From NCBI GenBank assembly GCA_030762175.1, contig CM060831.1:96921501-96985500 (forward strand): a DNA stretch of 64,000 nucleotides, written 5' to 3'. Under the pieces are notes generated by a model. That model worked only from the letters and a program-made list of their open reading frames with translations. It did no database searches and had not been told where the DNA came from. A program made the translations under genes and the position numbers. Numbering within the stretch: the first letter of the stretch is position 1; the number at the start of each line of letters is the position of its first letter. Shown piece after piece: positions 11,490 to 22,672 of this stretch. Origin of the DNA: Metallyticus violacea. Its lineage: Eukaryota > Arthropoda > Insecta > Mantodea > Metallyticidae.

Positions 11490-11706
11490 TTTAATACCGT
11501 TTTCACTACTGAGGCAGTGGGGCGTCAGATGAGATGATAACTTGGGAAAAGATGTATTAAGGCCAAAGTTCAAAGTAACTTCCCGGCATTTGAAATTAAT
11601 GAAGATTGAGTCAAACCGCTTAATGAGGTAGTACGGTCCTGATGGGAATCAAATGCTAGACCTCACGTTCACAAGTCTGTGGCTTAGTAACATTAGCCAC
11701 ACCTGT
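11490..11706 (-). repeat. SINE-B, diverged
   Basis: Reverse-complement SINE-B: the 3' GTGTTTAATACCGTTTT-like end lies left and the tRNA-like head lies right, ending near 11706. It is head to head with the next copy. Confidence 0.75.
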
Positions 11707-11742
11707 CGATAAACAAATTTAGAAGTATGTAGGAAAGATTCG

Positions 11743-12017
11743 CCACGGGTGGCCGAGATCGTTATGGTGCGAACTCGTGAGCGGGAGGTCTGGGGTTCAA
11801 ATCCCCCCAGGACCGTCCTCCCTGACTGAGGTTTTTTCCAGGTTTTCCTCAGTGCTCATAAATGCCAAATGCCGGATAGATATCCTAAACTTAGGCCTGG
11901 AACGCTTCCTTCCTTAAAAATCCTTTCCAATATATCATTTCATCTCATGTATCATCAGTGTCCACCACCTGTGGTGACTCTCTAGCAAAAACGGGCTTTA
12001 AATGCCATCAAAAAAAC
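11743..12017 (+). repeat. SINE-B, near full length
   Basis: Head GCCACGGGTGGCCGAG, box B-like GGTTCAAATCC, body AAATGCCGGATAG, end GGGCTTTAAATGCCATC. It is only 36 bases from the inverted copy to its left. Confidence 0.88.
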
Positions 12018-12609
12018 TGAAGCTCAAATTGATAAAATAAATATTGTTAAAGTTGTATAATGAAATTGGTTTATCACAGTATCCCAGTTTTTATTTGATA
12101 GCTAAAATTTCATAACATCACAATTTGGAAACGACATTTCTTTTCTACATAGAAGAATATTAAAAATTGATCACAAAAGAAGTCTCAAAATTAGAGAAGA
12201 ATTAATGTTTAGAGATCCATAGATTAGATAACACAGTAAAGGAAAAATTAGAACCATATTATAGCGTAAATCATGATCCAGAAAAGCCTTAGCTATTACA
12301 ATGTAATTCTAAAGGACAACAAACGCAAAAATATAGAAGGTACTAATTTAAGATGCCGAAACAGGTTCTAAGACAGCAGTTCCGAAACTAAAGGTTTGTA
12401 ACGCGTATCGCTTCATTTCTATGCAGCGTACAGCAATCCATAGTCATCATAACATAACGCACTGCGATTCTTTGCTGCTGCGCTGAGCGGGCATAGTACA
12501 ACTAGAAGTCCTCACGGCGTGCACACTCCTATTCTAACACTTGCTGCTGCTGCTGCTGCTGCTGATAAACACAGTAAAGAAGCAAAGGCTCTCAAAAATC
12601 TAAGCAAAA
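12018..12609. other. Unique sequence with a short TGC run
   Basis: (TGC)n at 12541-12564; otherwise nothing recognised. Confidence 0.45.
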
Positions 12610-14029
12610 TACAGAGGTTGTCAAAAATGTATACACACTTCAAGCAAAGAAAAAAACTGTGTTAACATAACAAAATTGAATTCACACAAAAAGAAAATAA
12701 TGAGCACTAATCATCTTAGACTTTTACAGTTACAGCAGTTGCTCAAAATGCCCACCATCGGCGTCGATACACTTCTGAGTACAATGAACTACTGATTGAG
12801 CAACGTTTGCGAAAGTGTCCTCAGCGATTACATCACGTGCCGTTTCAATTTCTTCCCGAAGTGCTGCCAGTGTAGCTGGCTTTCTGCGGTATACAACATC
12901 CTTAAGAGTTCCCCATAGGAGGAAGTCCAACGGAGTTACACCCGGAGAACGAGATGGAAACATAATCGGACCTTTTCATTCTATCCAGTGCCTTGGAAAA
13001 TTGTCTTCAAGGAATGCACGTACATTTCAGTGGTAATATGGTGGTGCACCATCCTGTTGGAAGTAAAATTCCTCGTTTCCATTGAGTGTATGAATTGCCG
13101 GTAAGGCGGATGTGAGTATCATTTTCGGGTACACTGGGCCAGTTACTGTTCTTTCAAAAAAGAATGGTTCAATTAGACTTCTTGCAGACAACCCACACCA
13201 AACATTAATTCCAGGTAAATTAACAGCCTTTTCCAAAATAACATGTGTATTGTTTGCACAACAATGGACATAGCTATGCCGGTTAACAATTCCGTTCAAC
13301 TTAAATTGTGGCTCATCGGACCAAACAACTTACCGACGAAGGCCTCATCCTGTTGCACCATGTTCCAAAACCCCTCACAGTACTGACCAGGTTCATGTTC
13401 TTTTAATGTGTGCAAAAGTCTCGGGATGAAAACTTTCAACTTTGCTGTTTTAATAATACGACGTACGCTGGTTTTGCTAATCCCATTATCTCGTGCACAT
13501 TACTTTATAGATTTCTGCATTGAATGCTCAAAATATTTCAAAACCATAGCCGAGGTCGCGGGGCTTGTTGCCGTACGAGGTCTCCCAGATCTGCCCTTGT
13601 GAACATTCCATAGGTACCACGAGTCTCAAATTTGTCTCAAATGCGTGCAATTGTTACTTTCGTTTGCGGTTCTGTTCTGTACACATGTCTCCATTGCCTT
13701 TGAACTTTAACAACATTCTCTGTTTTCCAATACTACTTCAAAATTCCTTTCTGCTGTTCAAACGATAATCTTGGCTCCATTTTGTTGTAGCAACGCAGGC
13801 ATAACGTAATGTGAGTCACATCTGTTTACAAAACATCATACGATAATCCTGGTTTCATTTGCTCATTGTTGATTTACCTATCACGTATCAACGCTATCTT
13901 AATATATGTGTCACATCTATTTACAGGACATCATACTACACATTACTGTTATTTTTTGCTCCATCTTAGAAATAGATTGAATAGTTATTTACTGTGAAAG
14001 TGCGTATACATTTTTTGGCACCCTCGGTA
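12610..14029 (-). mobile_element. DD41D (rosa-type) Tc1/mariner element with transposase pseudogene
   Basis: The 1420-bp element has inverted ends ending GAGGTTGTCAAAAATGTATA on the left and GAGGGTGCCAAAAAATGTAT on the right (reverse complement), flanked by TA. The minus-strand transposase starts near 13770 with an N-terminal HTH-type region. It continues through INVWCGLSARSLIEPFFFE to the catalytic segment FQQDGAPPYYH at about 13020-13060, then SPGVTPLDFLLWGTLKD and the C-terminal GGHFEQLL, ending at 12730. I count 41 residues between the Asp of QQDG and the Asp of PLDF, the DD41D spacing known for rosa-type elements. In-frame stops lie between the last two catalytic residues and others lie upstream, so it is inactive. 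It is the longest and best-preserved DNA transposon wholly inside the window. Confidence 0.88.
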
Positions 14030-14740
14030 TCTATTATAAATAATCTATGAAGAATAAAATAAAACTTATGCATTGTGTTTTAATAAAGATTACTAGTAGT
14101 GTATTCCTGCTTTCATTAAAATAGTGAGTAATAAATATATTCCGGTATATTTTATAAAAACATTGGACTAATTTTTTTGATTAAATTTCTATTCACTTAG
14201 ATCTTTGTTGTTCTACTCATTCCCGTAAACTTTTAGATGGGCGTGTTTAGCTTGTCAAGTACATTTCTGGTCTGGTAATCTTCCATAAAATGATCAAGAT
14301 AACCGATGTTTTAAAAGCCTTGGTTAGTGTCTCTCACGAAACGAGTGTTAGTTCTTAAACGTTGGATGTTTACTAATTTGCCTTGGAAGGTTTCAAATTA
14401 CTGAACCATTGTCATAGTCTGATACAAAGTTTGGTGAATAACCTGTGAATTTCGTTATTGGATTTATTTATTTTTAACTTTAAATAGGAAATATTTATAT
14501 AGGTACCCATACTACATTAAGAATTAGCCTTAAAGCATATAGTATGTACTTATTTGAAAAATGAAATACAACCCCCCTCCATAATAATAAAATGCATTGC
14601 CCTTATTTCAAACGTTTGCAAGTTACTACCTATTTACCAAAAATTTAATTTAAACGAAATACTTAAATTTAGATATTGACGGTGAAAATCAAATATAATA
14701 TTGATGAAATTTTAGGTTTCACCCTCTCACCCAATTATAA
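14030..14740. other. Unique AT-rich sequence
   Basis: No gene, transposon end or repeat recognised. Confidence 0.5.
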
Positions 14741-15302
14741 CCACCACTGGAGGTCGAGGTCGTTAAGGCGCGGATTCGTGGGCGGAATATCTTGAGTTCG
14801 ATTCCCACTAGCACCTTCCTCCCTGACAGGTTTTCCTCAGCCCTTAAATGGCAAATGCCGGGAGGTTCCTAAACTTAGGCCTGGAACATTTCCATTCTTT
14901 CCTTTTTTTTTTTTTTTAATTGGTTTATTTATGAACGGTCTTTAACATCTCAGGTCATCAGCGTCTTATTCAACTCAGGGCGTGAAACGGCCGAAAATTT
15001 TGCTCAGAGGTCTCTTTCCGACTTGAGGTTCTTTTTCGTGCCATAAATGTACCACACGGGACCCACGACTTTACCTCCCTTCCGAAGGAAGCCATATTTA
15101 GGATTTTTACGCCCGAAAAAATCCATCGGTCCTGGCCGGGTTCGAACCCGCGATCTTGGGTTTAGAAGGCAAGTATGGTAACCACTACTCCACCAGGACC
15201 AACTGTTCTTTCTTTTCCCAATATATCATTTCATCTCATGTATAATCGGCGTCGCCGCCTGTGATATCTCAGTAGTTAAAACGGGCGCCAAATACTATTA
15301 AA
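14741..15302 (+). repeat. SINE-B split by a SINE-A insertion
   Basis: The 5' part (14741-14918) has head, box B GTTCGATTCCC and body. The 3' part (15202-15302) resumes with CCCAATATATCATTTCATC and ends GGGCGCCAAATACTATT. Between them lies SINE-A on the opposite strand. Confidence 0.85.
14919..15201 (-). repeat. SINE-A inserted in SINE-B
   Basis: Minus-strand SINE-A. The tRNA head, with GGTTCGAACCC (plus strand GGGTTCGAACCC near 15142), is at the right end and the A-rich tail at the left. Flanking ATTCTTTCC and TTCTTTCTTTT are an imperfect target duplication. Confidence 0.88.
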
Positions 15303-15887
15303 CTATGGAATTTCAAATAGCACCCCTACTTTTGAAGCGTATATCGATTTGTTTTCTAACTAGACTGTTGTTAATGCTATTTGAATTTGAATGGAATAAA
15401 AATATTATAATAATAATAACAATAATAACAATAATAATAATGATAATAATATATCAATTATAATATTTAAAATATGTAAACATTTATTTTGGCTAAATTT
15501 TTATTATGTACCTCACTTTTGTAAGGCACACATAATTTTAAAAAAAATATTATCAGAACACAGCTAGGTATTTCATTGAACGTGCAGTAGTTATTATAGC
15601 GCTATTCTTTGCAAATTTCAGCGACAATAACAGTAGTGCATTATAGTACAGTAGTACTGGTTGCCAGGCAACGATAAAAAAAAACTTAATAACGATTGCA
15701 GTGTCTTTAAAATGTAAGCACCAAACTTGAGAATGACAAAGTGACAGAGTTAAATCTAACATTTAATCAACATTGGTTTTAACTTTTTTCCTCTGTATCT
15801 AAATTAATGTTTTTTTGCTTAAATTAAAATATTTTATATAAAATTATTAATCATACAGACTGGAAAAATTTAAATGAGAGTCATGTA
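15303..15887. other. Unique AT-rich sequence with AAT/AAC runs
   Basis: Short (AAT/AAC)n at about 15405-15450; a 69-codon minus-strand frame at 15553-15762 has no recognisable motif. Confidence 0.5.
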
Positions 15888-17156
15888 TACAAGATGTACA
15901 CAAATTATTATAGTGGTTTTAAACTTATATTTTTTCTCTTATTATTTTGAATCATGATTTAAATTGAACAAAACTGTGGAATTTATCATAACACAAATAT
16001 AAAGTGTTCAATATGGAATACATTTGTGACACGGCATACATCAGCCGGTAGTTCATTTCTTGCCACAGTGACGTTAGCATGTCTGGTGTAACTGATCCAA
16101 CTGCTGCAATAATCCTCCCTCTCAACTCAGGTAGGTCTGCAGATAGCGGAGGCATATATAAACAACCTTTTATGTACCCCCACAAGAAAAAGCCACAGAG
16201 GGTCAGAATGGGGGACCTCGGACACCAACGAGAAAAGACAAATCCTGCAGACTATGACAACCGATTCGACAGGGAAATTTTGAACTCAACCATTCCCGTA
16301 AATCGTTTAGGAAGTGAGGGGGAGCGCCATCTTGTTGCCAAATTATCTTGTTGTTGTTCTAGTATTTGAGGAAACAATCAATTCTGGAGCATGTCTAGGT
16401 AGATCATTGTTATTACATTTTTTTCAAGGGAAAAAAGGGGGAGGAGTTATGCACTTGTTGATGCGATATTACACAGAAAAGTTCAATTTCGGTTAATCTC
16501 GTACCTGATATATTATTTTCCGTGGATTTTCCTATCCCCAGATACGAACAGTATGTCTGTTCACTTTTTCATTAAGCTGAAAATTGCACGACAAGCGAAC
16601 TCGTCATCTTCCTGTTCCAACATTTCTGTGCAGAAGTTTCTATAGACAGCATAATCTTCAGGGTGTAACAATTGCAGGTAATATGGTATGGAGACGTTTT
16701 CTTAACACCTTTCACACTATCATTGTTGGAATTACTAATTCTCGACTCGCTCGCCGCACAGATTTTTTTAGGACTGTATGCAAAAAGCAAATCTGACTCT
16801 CTCCACATTCTTCTCTGACAGACACGTGGACTTTCGGACTTCATTCCTTTACAGAGACACCCTGTCGTTTGGATCTGATTTTACCACCTAAGAATGTTGT
16901 TACCAGAAAGGGTGTTACTAACAAATCTTCGTCTTACGCCCCCTTAACTGTAACCACTGAATTATGTTTTTCGCGAATTCCAAGACATGTTTTGTTTATT
17001 TCGTTACCATGGCTACAAATCAAAACAAAATCTGCGCATGTAGAATTGAAACTTCTGCATTTACTTTATAATTTAAGTTATGATTCAAATTTTTATTGTA
17101 TACCGCAGAGAAAAAAAAAGTTTAAAACCGCTACAATCATTTGTGTACACCCTGTA
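15888..17156 (-). mobile_element. Tc1/mariner-like element, ~1.27 kb, with transposase pseudogene
   Basis: The ends are inverted copies of about 38 bases: TACAAGATGTACACAAAT at 15888 and TACAGGGTGTACACAAAT as reverse complement at 17156. The minus-strand transposase is readable in pieces. Near 16800-16690 are SPKK and QLLHPEDY after frame changes. LNEKVNRHTVRIWG lies near 16550, WQQDGAPPHFLND near 16340, SPILTLCGFFLWGYIKG near 16200-16165, and PPLSADLPELRGRII to the stop at 15952. The order matches IS630/Tc1/mariner transposases of the type ending in an LWGY helix. The position expected to hold the third catalytic Asp (before FFLWGY) reads Gly, and frameshifts and stops interrupt the frame. 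It is an inactive copy, but both ends survive. Confidence 0.85.
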
Positions 17157-17585
17157 TTTCGATGTTACAGATTCCGAGTGAATATTGCTTATTAAATGAG
17201 AAAATTGGTATTCTCAAGTTAGTTGAAAGGAAGATCTCCAAAAATGGAAGTATTAGAATAAGAACAAGATCCCATTTTGTTCTTCTAAGTATCGGTTATA
17301 CCACCAGGACGTATTTTCTGTTAAGGTGAGCATTTTCCTCACCTCGTCACACATAGGTTGATAATACAAGCAATTTTATAAACATATACTTTTATTTTCT
17401 TACTTGTGCTGTTATTGCTTTTATTTGTCGGTTATTGTCACAATTAGTCAGTGTTTTCCCTTAAGTAGAACGTTGGTTAAATGCTTTCTAGGGAATACAA
17501 TAAACATTAAAACGTGGTAAGATATTGTAATGTGGCGCTATTAAAAGTAAATTGGATATGACTGCTAATTTGATTTTTTAAATGT
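17157..17585. other. Unique sequence
   Basis: Nothing recognised. Confidence 0.45.
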
Positions 17586-17880
17586 CGGTCCTGGTGGTGT
17601 AGTGGTTATCATACTTGTCTCTTAAACCCAAGATCGCGGGTTTGAACACGGCCAGGACCGCTGGATTTTTTTCGAACTTAAAAATCCTAAGTATGGCTTC
17701 CTTCAGAAGGGAAGTAAAGCCGTGGGTCCCGTGTCGTACATTTACGGCACGAAAAAGAATCTCAAGTCTGAAAGAGAGGCCTCTGAGCAAAATTCGTCGG
17801 CCGTTTCACGCCCTGAGTTGAATGGGATGCTGATGACCTGAGATGTTAAAGAGCGTCCATAAAATAAATAAATAAATAAA
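17586..17880 (+). repeat. SINE-A
   Basis: Head CGGTCCTGGTGGTGTAGTGG, box B-like GGGTTTGAACA, body CCTTCAGAAGGGAAGTAAAG, and an AAATAAAT tail. Confidence 0.9.
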
Positions 17881-18189
17881 TCAACGCTTTCTTAATGGCG
17901 TAATCATTTCATTTAATGGATCACATTTTCTTAAATTGTTCTTTGGTTAAATTTGAACTACTTTATGAAAACGAGGGTTATAAAAATGTTCAATAATTTA
18001 TTATATTTTTCCTAAGATCTCACACATAAACTTTACTTTGCTTTCGTTTTAAAAACTTCGTTTAAAACTATTGCAGTCAAAAGAACACGTCCTGCACACA
18101 TTATGATTTGATTGCATTTTAACCCCTTAAGGTTTTGCCATCGTGTTTTAATTATATTATTTATATAAACATTTAAAAGGTAGAAGAGA

Positions 18190-18633
18190 CCACCACGGGT
18201 GGCCGAGGTCGTTAAGGCACGGACTCGTGAGCGGGAGGTCTGGGGTTCGAATCGAACCAGGACCGTTCTCGCTGACTGGGATTGTTCCAGGCTTTCCTCA
18301 GTCCTCATAAATGGCAAATGCCGGGGAGGTACCCTAAACTTAGGTCTGGAACGCTTCCTACCTTTAAAAAATATATATATATGTAAAATATAAAATATAA
18401 TATAATATATAATATAAAACAAAAATAAAAATAAGTAACAGTATTAACAATGCAACAAACTAACAGTAATTATGAAAGCAGAAAAGGATAAATCGAAATA
18501 TAGCGATTACAAGTGTGACTTTCTCTTAGTGTGTTATTTATATATATAAATTATTTCCTAATATATCATTTCATCTCGTCAGTTTCCACCGCCTGTGGTG
18601 CCTCAGTAGTAAAAAGGGTGTTAAACACTAATC
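18190..18633 (+). repeat. SINE-B interrupted by an AT-rich insertion
   Basis: The 5' part at 18190-18371 has the full head (GGTGGCCGAGGTCGTTAAGG, box B GGTTCGAATCG) and body. The 3' part at 18552-18633 resumes with CCTAATATATCATTTC. About 180 AT-rich bases of unknown origin lie between them. An A-run follows at 18636. Confidence 0.8.
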
Positions 18634-19208
18634 AAAAAAAAAAAAAAAAAAAACGTAGAAGGGAAAATCCAAATTTGAATAATTATTTTTAGTATTGATT
18701 CCTTGGAACTAATTCCTTTATTCTTTAAACTATTAAATAATAATAACATTCTATATATATTTATACAAGTTTCTTTTATTTAATATATTATTTGGTATTT
18801 AAATTTTTATTTAAAAACAGCTGAAACTTGTTTAAATCTTTCTCTTTTAACACCTCTATTGTGGTAGCATATTGGAAAAATAAAAAGTTAAAGAGCGCGT
18901 TTGCCCAGGAATTTGTATTTTTGGTCCCTCAGATAGCAATAGTTTATACTTAATTGATAATTATGATTATATTGAGGATATTTAGGGACTGAAAATGGAA
19001 AAAAAAAAAAAAAAAAAAAATAGGCATTCAAAATGGGCACTACGGTTCTTAATTATTATTGCTATAAATTCAATACTTTAACTTCAAAGAATAATATAAT
19101 TTCTTTTTGTTAAATAAGCCTAGGCTTGCAATTGAGTGAATAATCAACCGTAAATTTGAATTTTATTACTTACTTTTTAGTAATGAACGTCCGTTTTATG
19201 ACCAATCT

Positions 19209-19212
<4 letters not shown>
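18634..19212. other. Unique AT-rich sequence with A-runs
   Basis: Poly-A runs at 18636-18653 and 18999-19021; no gene or repeat family seen. Confidence 0.5.

Positions 19213-19261
<49 letters not shown>
19213..19261. repeat. (TA)n microsatellite
   Basis: About 24 TA units. Confidence 0.95.
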
Positions 19262-19264
<3 letters not shown>

Positions 19265-20736
19265 CAGAAATAATTTACTGTAAGGCACACGTACAATATT
19301 CTAAAAAAACTTTTAAAAAGTTCCAATTTTGGTACAAAATCGAATTTTTTTTTGAAGTCGTTCAAGGAAGGGGGTGGTTAAGCATGTCGAGTGAATGTTC
19401 TCATCCTGCGGATTGGGAAGTTATATCATTCCGGCGTTATACAGCTATTCTATAAACACTGTTCCCCTCCACCGTATTGATTTCGACCGAATTGCTTGCT
19501 ATGTGCCTCTCGGTGTGTTCTGATCGTGTTGCACTGTGCGTGCGCTGGACTTTAGCGATGGAGGCACGTGGCTCTTATACTGACCTATGAAAGTATATCT
19601 ATTTTTGTATTGTTTTCTGGCGAGGAAAAGAGAAATAATACTTATTCTGTGATATTTATTAATTAAAAACCCTAATTATGTCATTTACAATTAAATCACA
19701 AATTACTATGAGAATCTGCTTTGTTGCACTAATAAGTAAATGCGAATAACTTTACATTTACGTGAAATTAGAATCACAAGACAATGAATTATATTTTACT
19801 TTTTTGCAGATATTTTCACATACAAAGAAAGACAAAAATAGCAGTACTTTGTACACAGTAGATAAAGGGCACCTGCATTTCCCATCGACTGTAAAATGTA
19901 GGTTTGCCTAGTTACCAATCCACAGGCTGAGAAAACTCACCTGGTATACCTGCTTTTTATTATATTTTTAATCATACTTAAAGGAATAATAGCTGAGAAG
20001 AAATGTATTAAATTTCCTTCCACTCTGTGTACTAGGCAAAGAATAAAAATCAAATAGATTTACTAGGATATGTGGTTTCTTTTCCCGTAAGTATACAAAC
20101 ACGTGACACAGAGAGAGTAGTTATTATGCGAGTGACATCATTTCTGCCCTGTCCACTTAGAGCAGCAAAAACGTATTACCATTATCTCTATGAACGTTAA
20201 AATGTAGGTCCGTTTCTGCTGCCTTCTTATCAGCACAACGTCTTTTGTTCTCTATTTTCCTTGTTTTAATGGAACTCCTACGAACTTGTAATCATTTGCC
20301 ACTTCCTTTCCCACGCTATTCTCAGTATTGCTTGCATAATTTTAGAGGTAATAACGATTAGGCCCGCAGAACAGAAATTGCGATAAGAAATGTGAAGATA
20401 TAGGTGCTTTATATGGAGAAGCTACCTGGCACACGTGACTTGCTCCCTAAGCGTCTCTGATAGAACTAGCGACTTATAGATAACATCTAATGTATCGACC
20501 ACCTGACCAAAACAAGAGAGCAATTTGTAGGTCTTACTTTAGCACACAGAAATGCATTAAGATAAATTGTTTCTCAAAACAATTATTTGTTGAGTAATTA
20601 GATGATTTAAAACATGCTTTCTTGATTATTTTTAGTTTTTTTATTGATAATATCTATTGTTCGCCTCCCCAGGTGGTGAATAGAGAAATGCCTGTTGGAA
20701 GGTGGTGTTGGGGAAATTACACCGTTGATAACAAAG
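19262..20736. other. Unique sequence
   Basis: No repeat family seen. At 19810-19911 a plausible splice acceptor (ACTTTTTTGCAG) precedes a 33-codon open stretch on the plus strand. That length is expected by chance in this composition, so I do not call it an exon. Confidence 0.4.
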
Positions 20737-21015
20737 CGTCAGTCCTGTTGGTGTAGTGGTAACCATACTTGCCTTCTAAACCACAGATGGATGGATTTTT
20801 TCCGATGTAAAAATTCTAAGTGTGGCTTTCTTCGGAAGGGAAGTAAAGCCGTGGGTCCCGTGTCGTACATTTACGGCACGAAAAAGAACCTCAAGCCTGA
20901 AAGAAGAGGCCTCTGAGCAAAATTTGTCGGCCTTTTAACGCCTTGAATAGAATGGGACGCTGATGACCTGAGATATTAAAGAACGTCCGTAAATAAACCA
21001 AATCAACAACAACAA
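20737..21015 (+). repeat. SINE-A with deleted box B
   Basis: Head CAGTCCTGTTGGTGTAGTGG; the segment that should hold box B is missing. The body with CCTGAAAGAAGAGGCCTCTG and the AATAAACCAAATCAAC tail follow. GATAACAA flanks it on both sides (20727 and 21018) as a target duplication. Confidence 0.88.
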
Positions 21016-21270
21016 GATAACAATGACAGCCTGTTCAAAGGCTATAAGAGGCAGGCCCTCTACTGGACTTAGCCAACAAGAGTTAGCAATCTGTTCTAGT
21101 GAAGCAAATTCACTCATCAGGTTCAGAACTGTAATAATAATTATTGTTAAAATGATTTCACTTCGTGTATTAATGCCTTATTGCCGATATCATTAAGTTA
21201 AGCTAGGATGTCTTACACATTTTTATTAGTGTGACTTAGATAACAGAGAATTTTTATAACTGATAACTAA

Positions 21271-21440
21271 TATTGGGTCATTCGGAAATGAATCTCCGTT
21301 TTGTGATTTAAACGTCTATAATTAAAAACTAACTTCATTAATCAAAATTCTCGGCATCCATACATTTTTGCCAATTAGTAGCCAGATTATTTATGCCATT
21401 TTGATAAAACACCATGAGAGACAATGAAATGTCAGTTTTT
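21271..21440 (-). pseudogene. Mariner transposase C-terminal fragment
   Basis: On the minus strand the last ~30 codons before the stop at 21338 read VFYQNGINNLATNWQKCM followed by DAENFD. This has the spacing of the mariner C-terminus (F..GI..L...W.KC). To the left, TTGGGTCATTCGGAAATG at about 21273 looks like a mariner inverted end. The rest of the gene is absent. It differs from the six-copy family and from the edge copy at 63190. Confidence 0.65.
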
Positions 21441-21689
21441 AATGCTGTTGTGTTTGAATAAGTAAAAGTGAATTGATTAAATGTTCGATGAAATTGCGGG
21501 ATGATGTCAAGTTTTGTAGTCGAGTACATTCAACTCCTGGGTTGTTCTTTGTGAGTTTTTGGCTGGGTAATAACATGAAGAAGTATACTTCTTTTTTATT
21601 GCCTAGTACTGGCTGTTTTTCTTGCAGTTTCTGATGCATTTTGTTAATTATTGACGGCGTGGGATAGAAAAGAGGGGAAAAAAAAAAAA

Positions 21690-21795
21690 AAAAGATTCGA
21701 AAGAAGTGGAGTATGATCGAAGTGATGAGAGATTTAGTGAATGGTGTGAGCCTGATATTATAATATGTTTCGACCCATTTGCAAGTGAGGTTTTG
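21690..21795 (+). repeat. Local duplication, left copy
   Basis: About 100 bases match 22236-22342. The best block is GAATGGTGTGAGC followed by TTTGCAAGTGAGGTT. In one frame it reads ERFSEWCEPD and FDPFASEV. It is not a family seen elsewhere in the window. Confidence 0.55.
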
Positions 21796-21988
21796 CAAAG
21801 ACAGCACCAGTAGTGAATCAGCAATGATGCTGCTATTAACACCTAGGATTGTATATTTGATTTGTTGCACTTACCTGGTTTATAGTTGGAATTAAAACAG
21901 CAATATCATGTTAGTTTTTTATTAAGTTAATATTGATTTAGTGAAATCACACCACCAACTTGATAATAGTAGATGTTTAGTACAACAT

Positions 21989-22181
21989 AGGTTGCTCTTG
22001 TATGTCTTAAATATGACAGTGCACCCATAATACCACATTTACATGTCCTAAATAGCAGTAATTAATGGAGGAGTGGATAAACAGTATACACTACACAAAT
22101 GCTAAAGTTAATGATGAAACTGTAGTGTGTATTCAACATTTCGCACCAAAATTTGTGGTTAGGGAGAACATTTTCCTTGTG
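21989..22181 (+). pseudogene. THAP-domain fossil
   Basis: A single frame (codons starting at multiples of 3, from about 21990) reads GCSC, later TTFTCPK, then LMEEWINSIHYTNAK, then VNDETVVCIQHFAPKF. The order and spacing match the zinc-binding C2CH THAP DNA-binding domain: a Cys pair, a conserved Pro, Trp, then Cys-x2-His-Phe about 40 residues after the first pair. Four in-frame stops (22008, 22014, 22053, 22059) interrupt the first half, so it cannot encode a protein as it stands. The second half from Met at 22065 is open for over 40 codons. THAP domains occur in host regulators and in P-element-type transposases; which of these left the fossil cannot be decided here. Confidence 0.65.
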
Positions 22182-22227
22182 CAATTTTCTCTATTTTACC
22201 ATCATATGTGTAAGTGAGGGTTAACAA

Positions 22228-22342
22228 TGAAAGGAAAGATTTGGAAGAACACGTGAAGCGGATTTTGGAGCGAGATGAAGAGTTTTAATGAATGGTGTGA
22301 GCAGGATGCTAGGCTTTGACTCTTTTGCAAGTGAGGTTAAGA
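22228..22342 (+). repeat. Local duplication, right copy
   Basis: The partner of 21690-21795, about 540 bases away. Here one frame reads RKDLEEHVKRILERDEEF before a stop, and a shifted frame gives NEWCEQDA and FDSFASEV. It begins about 45 bases after the THAP fossil and may belong to the same dead gene; that is inference. Confidence 0.5.
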
Positions 22343-22672
22343 TCAGATAGGTACATCCATTTATAATTATTGCCAATGAAGACTATGTTCTTTTCATTAA
22401 AAAAGACGATGATAAATTTGATACTGTCTCATCTATATCGATTAGTTTTAAGGTGTCTATTAATTTGGAAGTTACTATATTTTATAAAAATTTGTGCCTT
22501 CCTGTGGAGAAGTTTATAATGCATATTATTTTATATTTCGTTTACATACGAAAATTATTGTTTGTAAACGATTTCAGATACTTAAAAATCATCTAAATAT
22601 TTTCTATGATAAATAATGTCATCTTCTAAACATAATATTGCGTAAAAGTTTGGTATTTGCTATTGCCAGTAC
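22343..22672. other. Unique AT-rich sequence
   Basis: Nothing recognised. Confidence 0.45.

Noticed and set aside
19810..19911. 33-codon exon candidate after a good acceptor
   Set aside because: Open length expected by chance in three frames; no supporting donor context or known motif.
21439..21870. 143-codon minus-strand frame
   Set aside because: Contains a poly-Phe stretch from a poly-A run and no domain; only the mariner tail nearby is supported.
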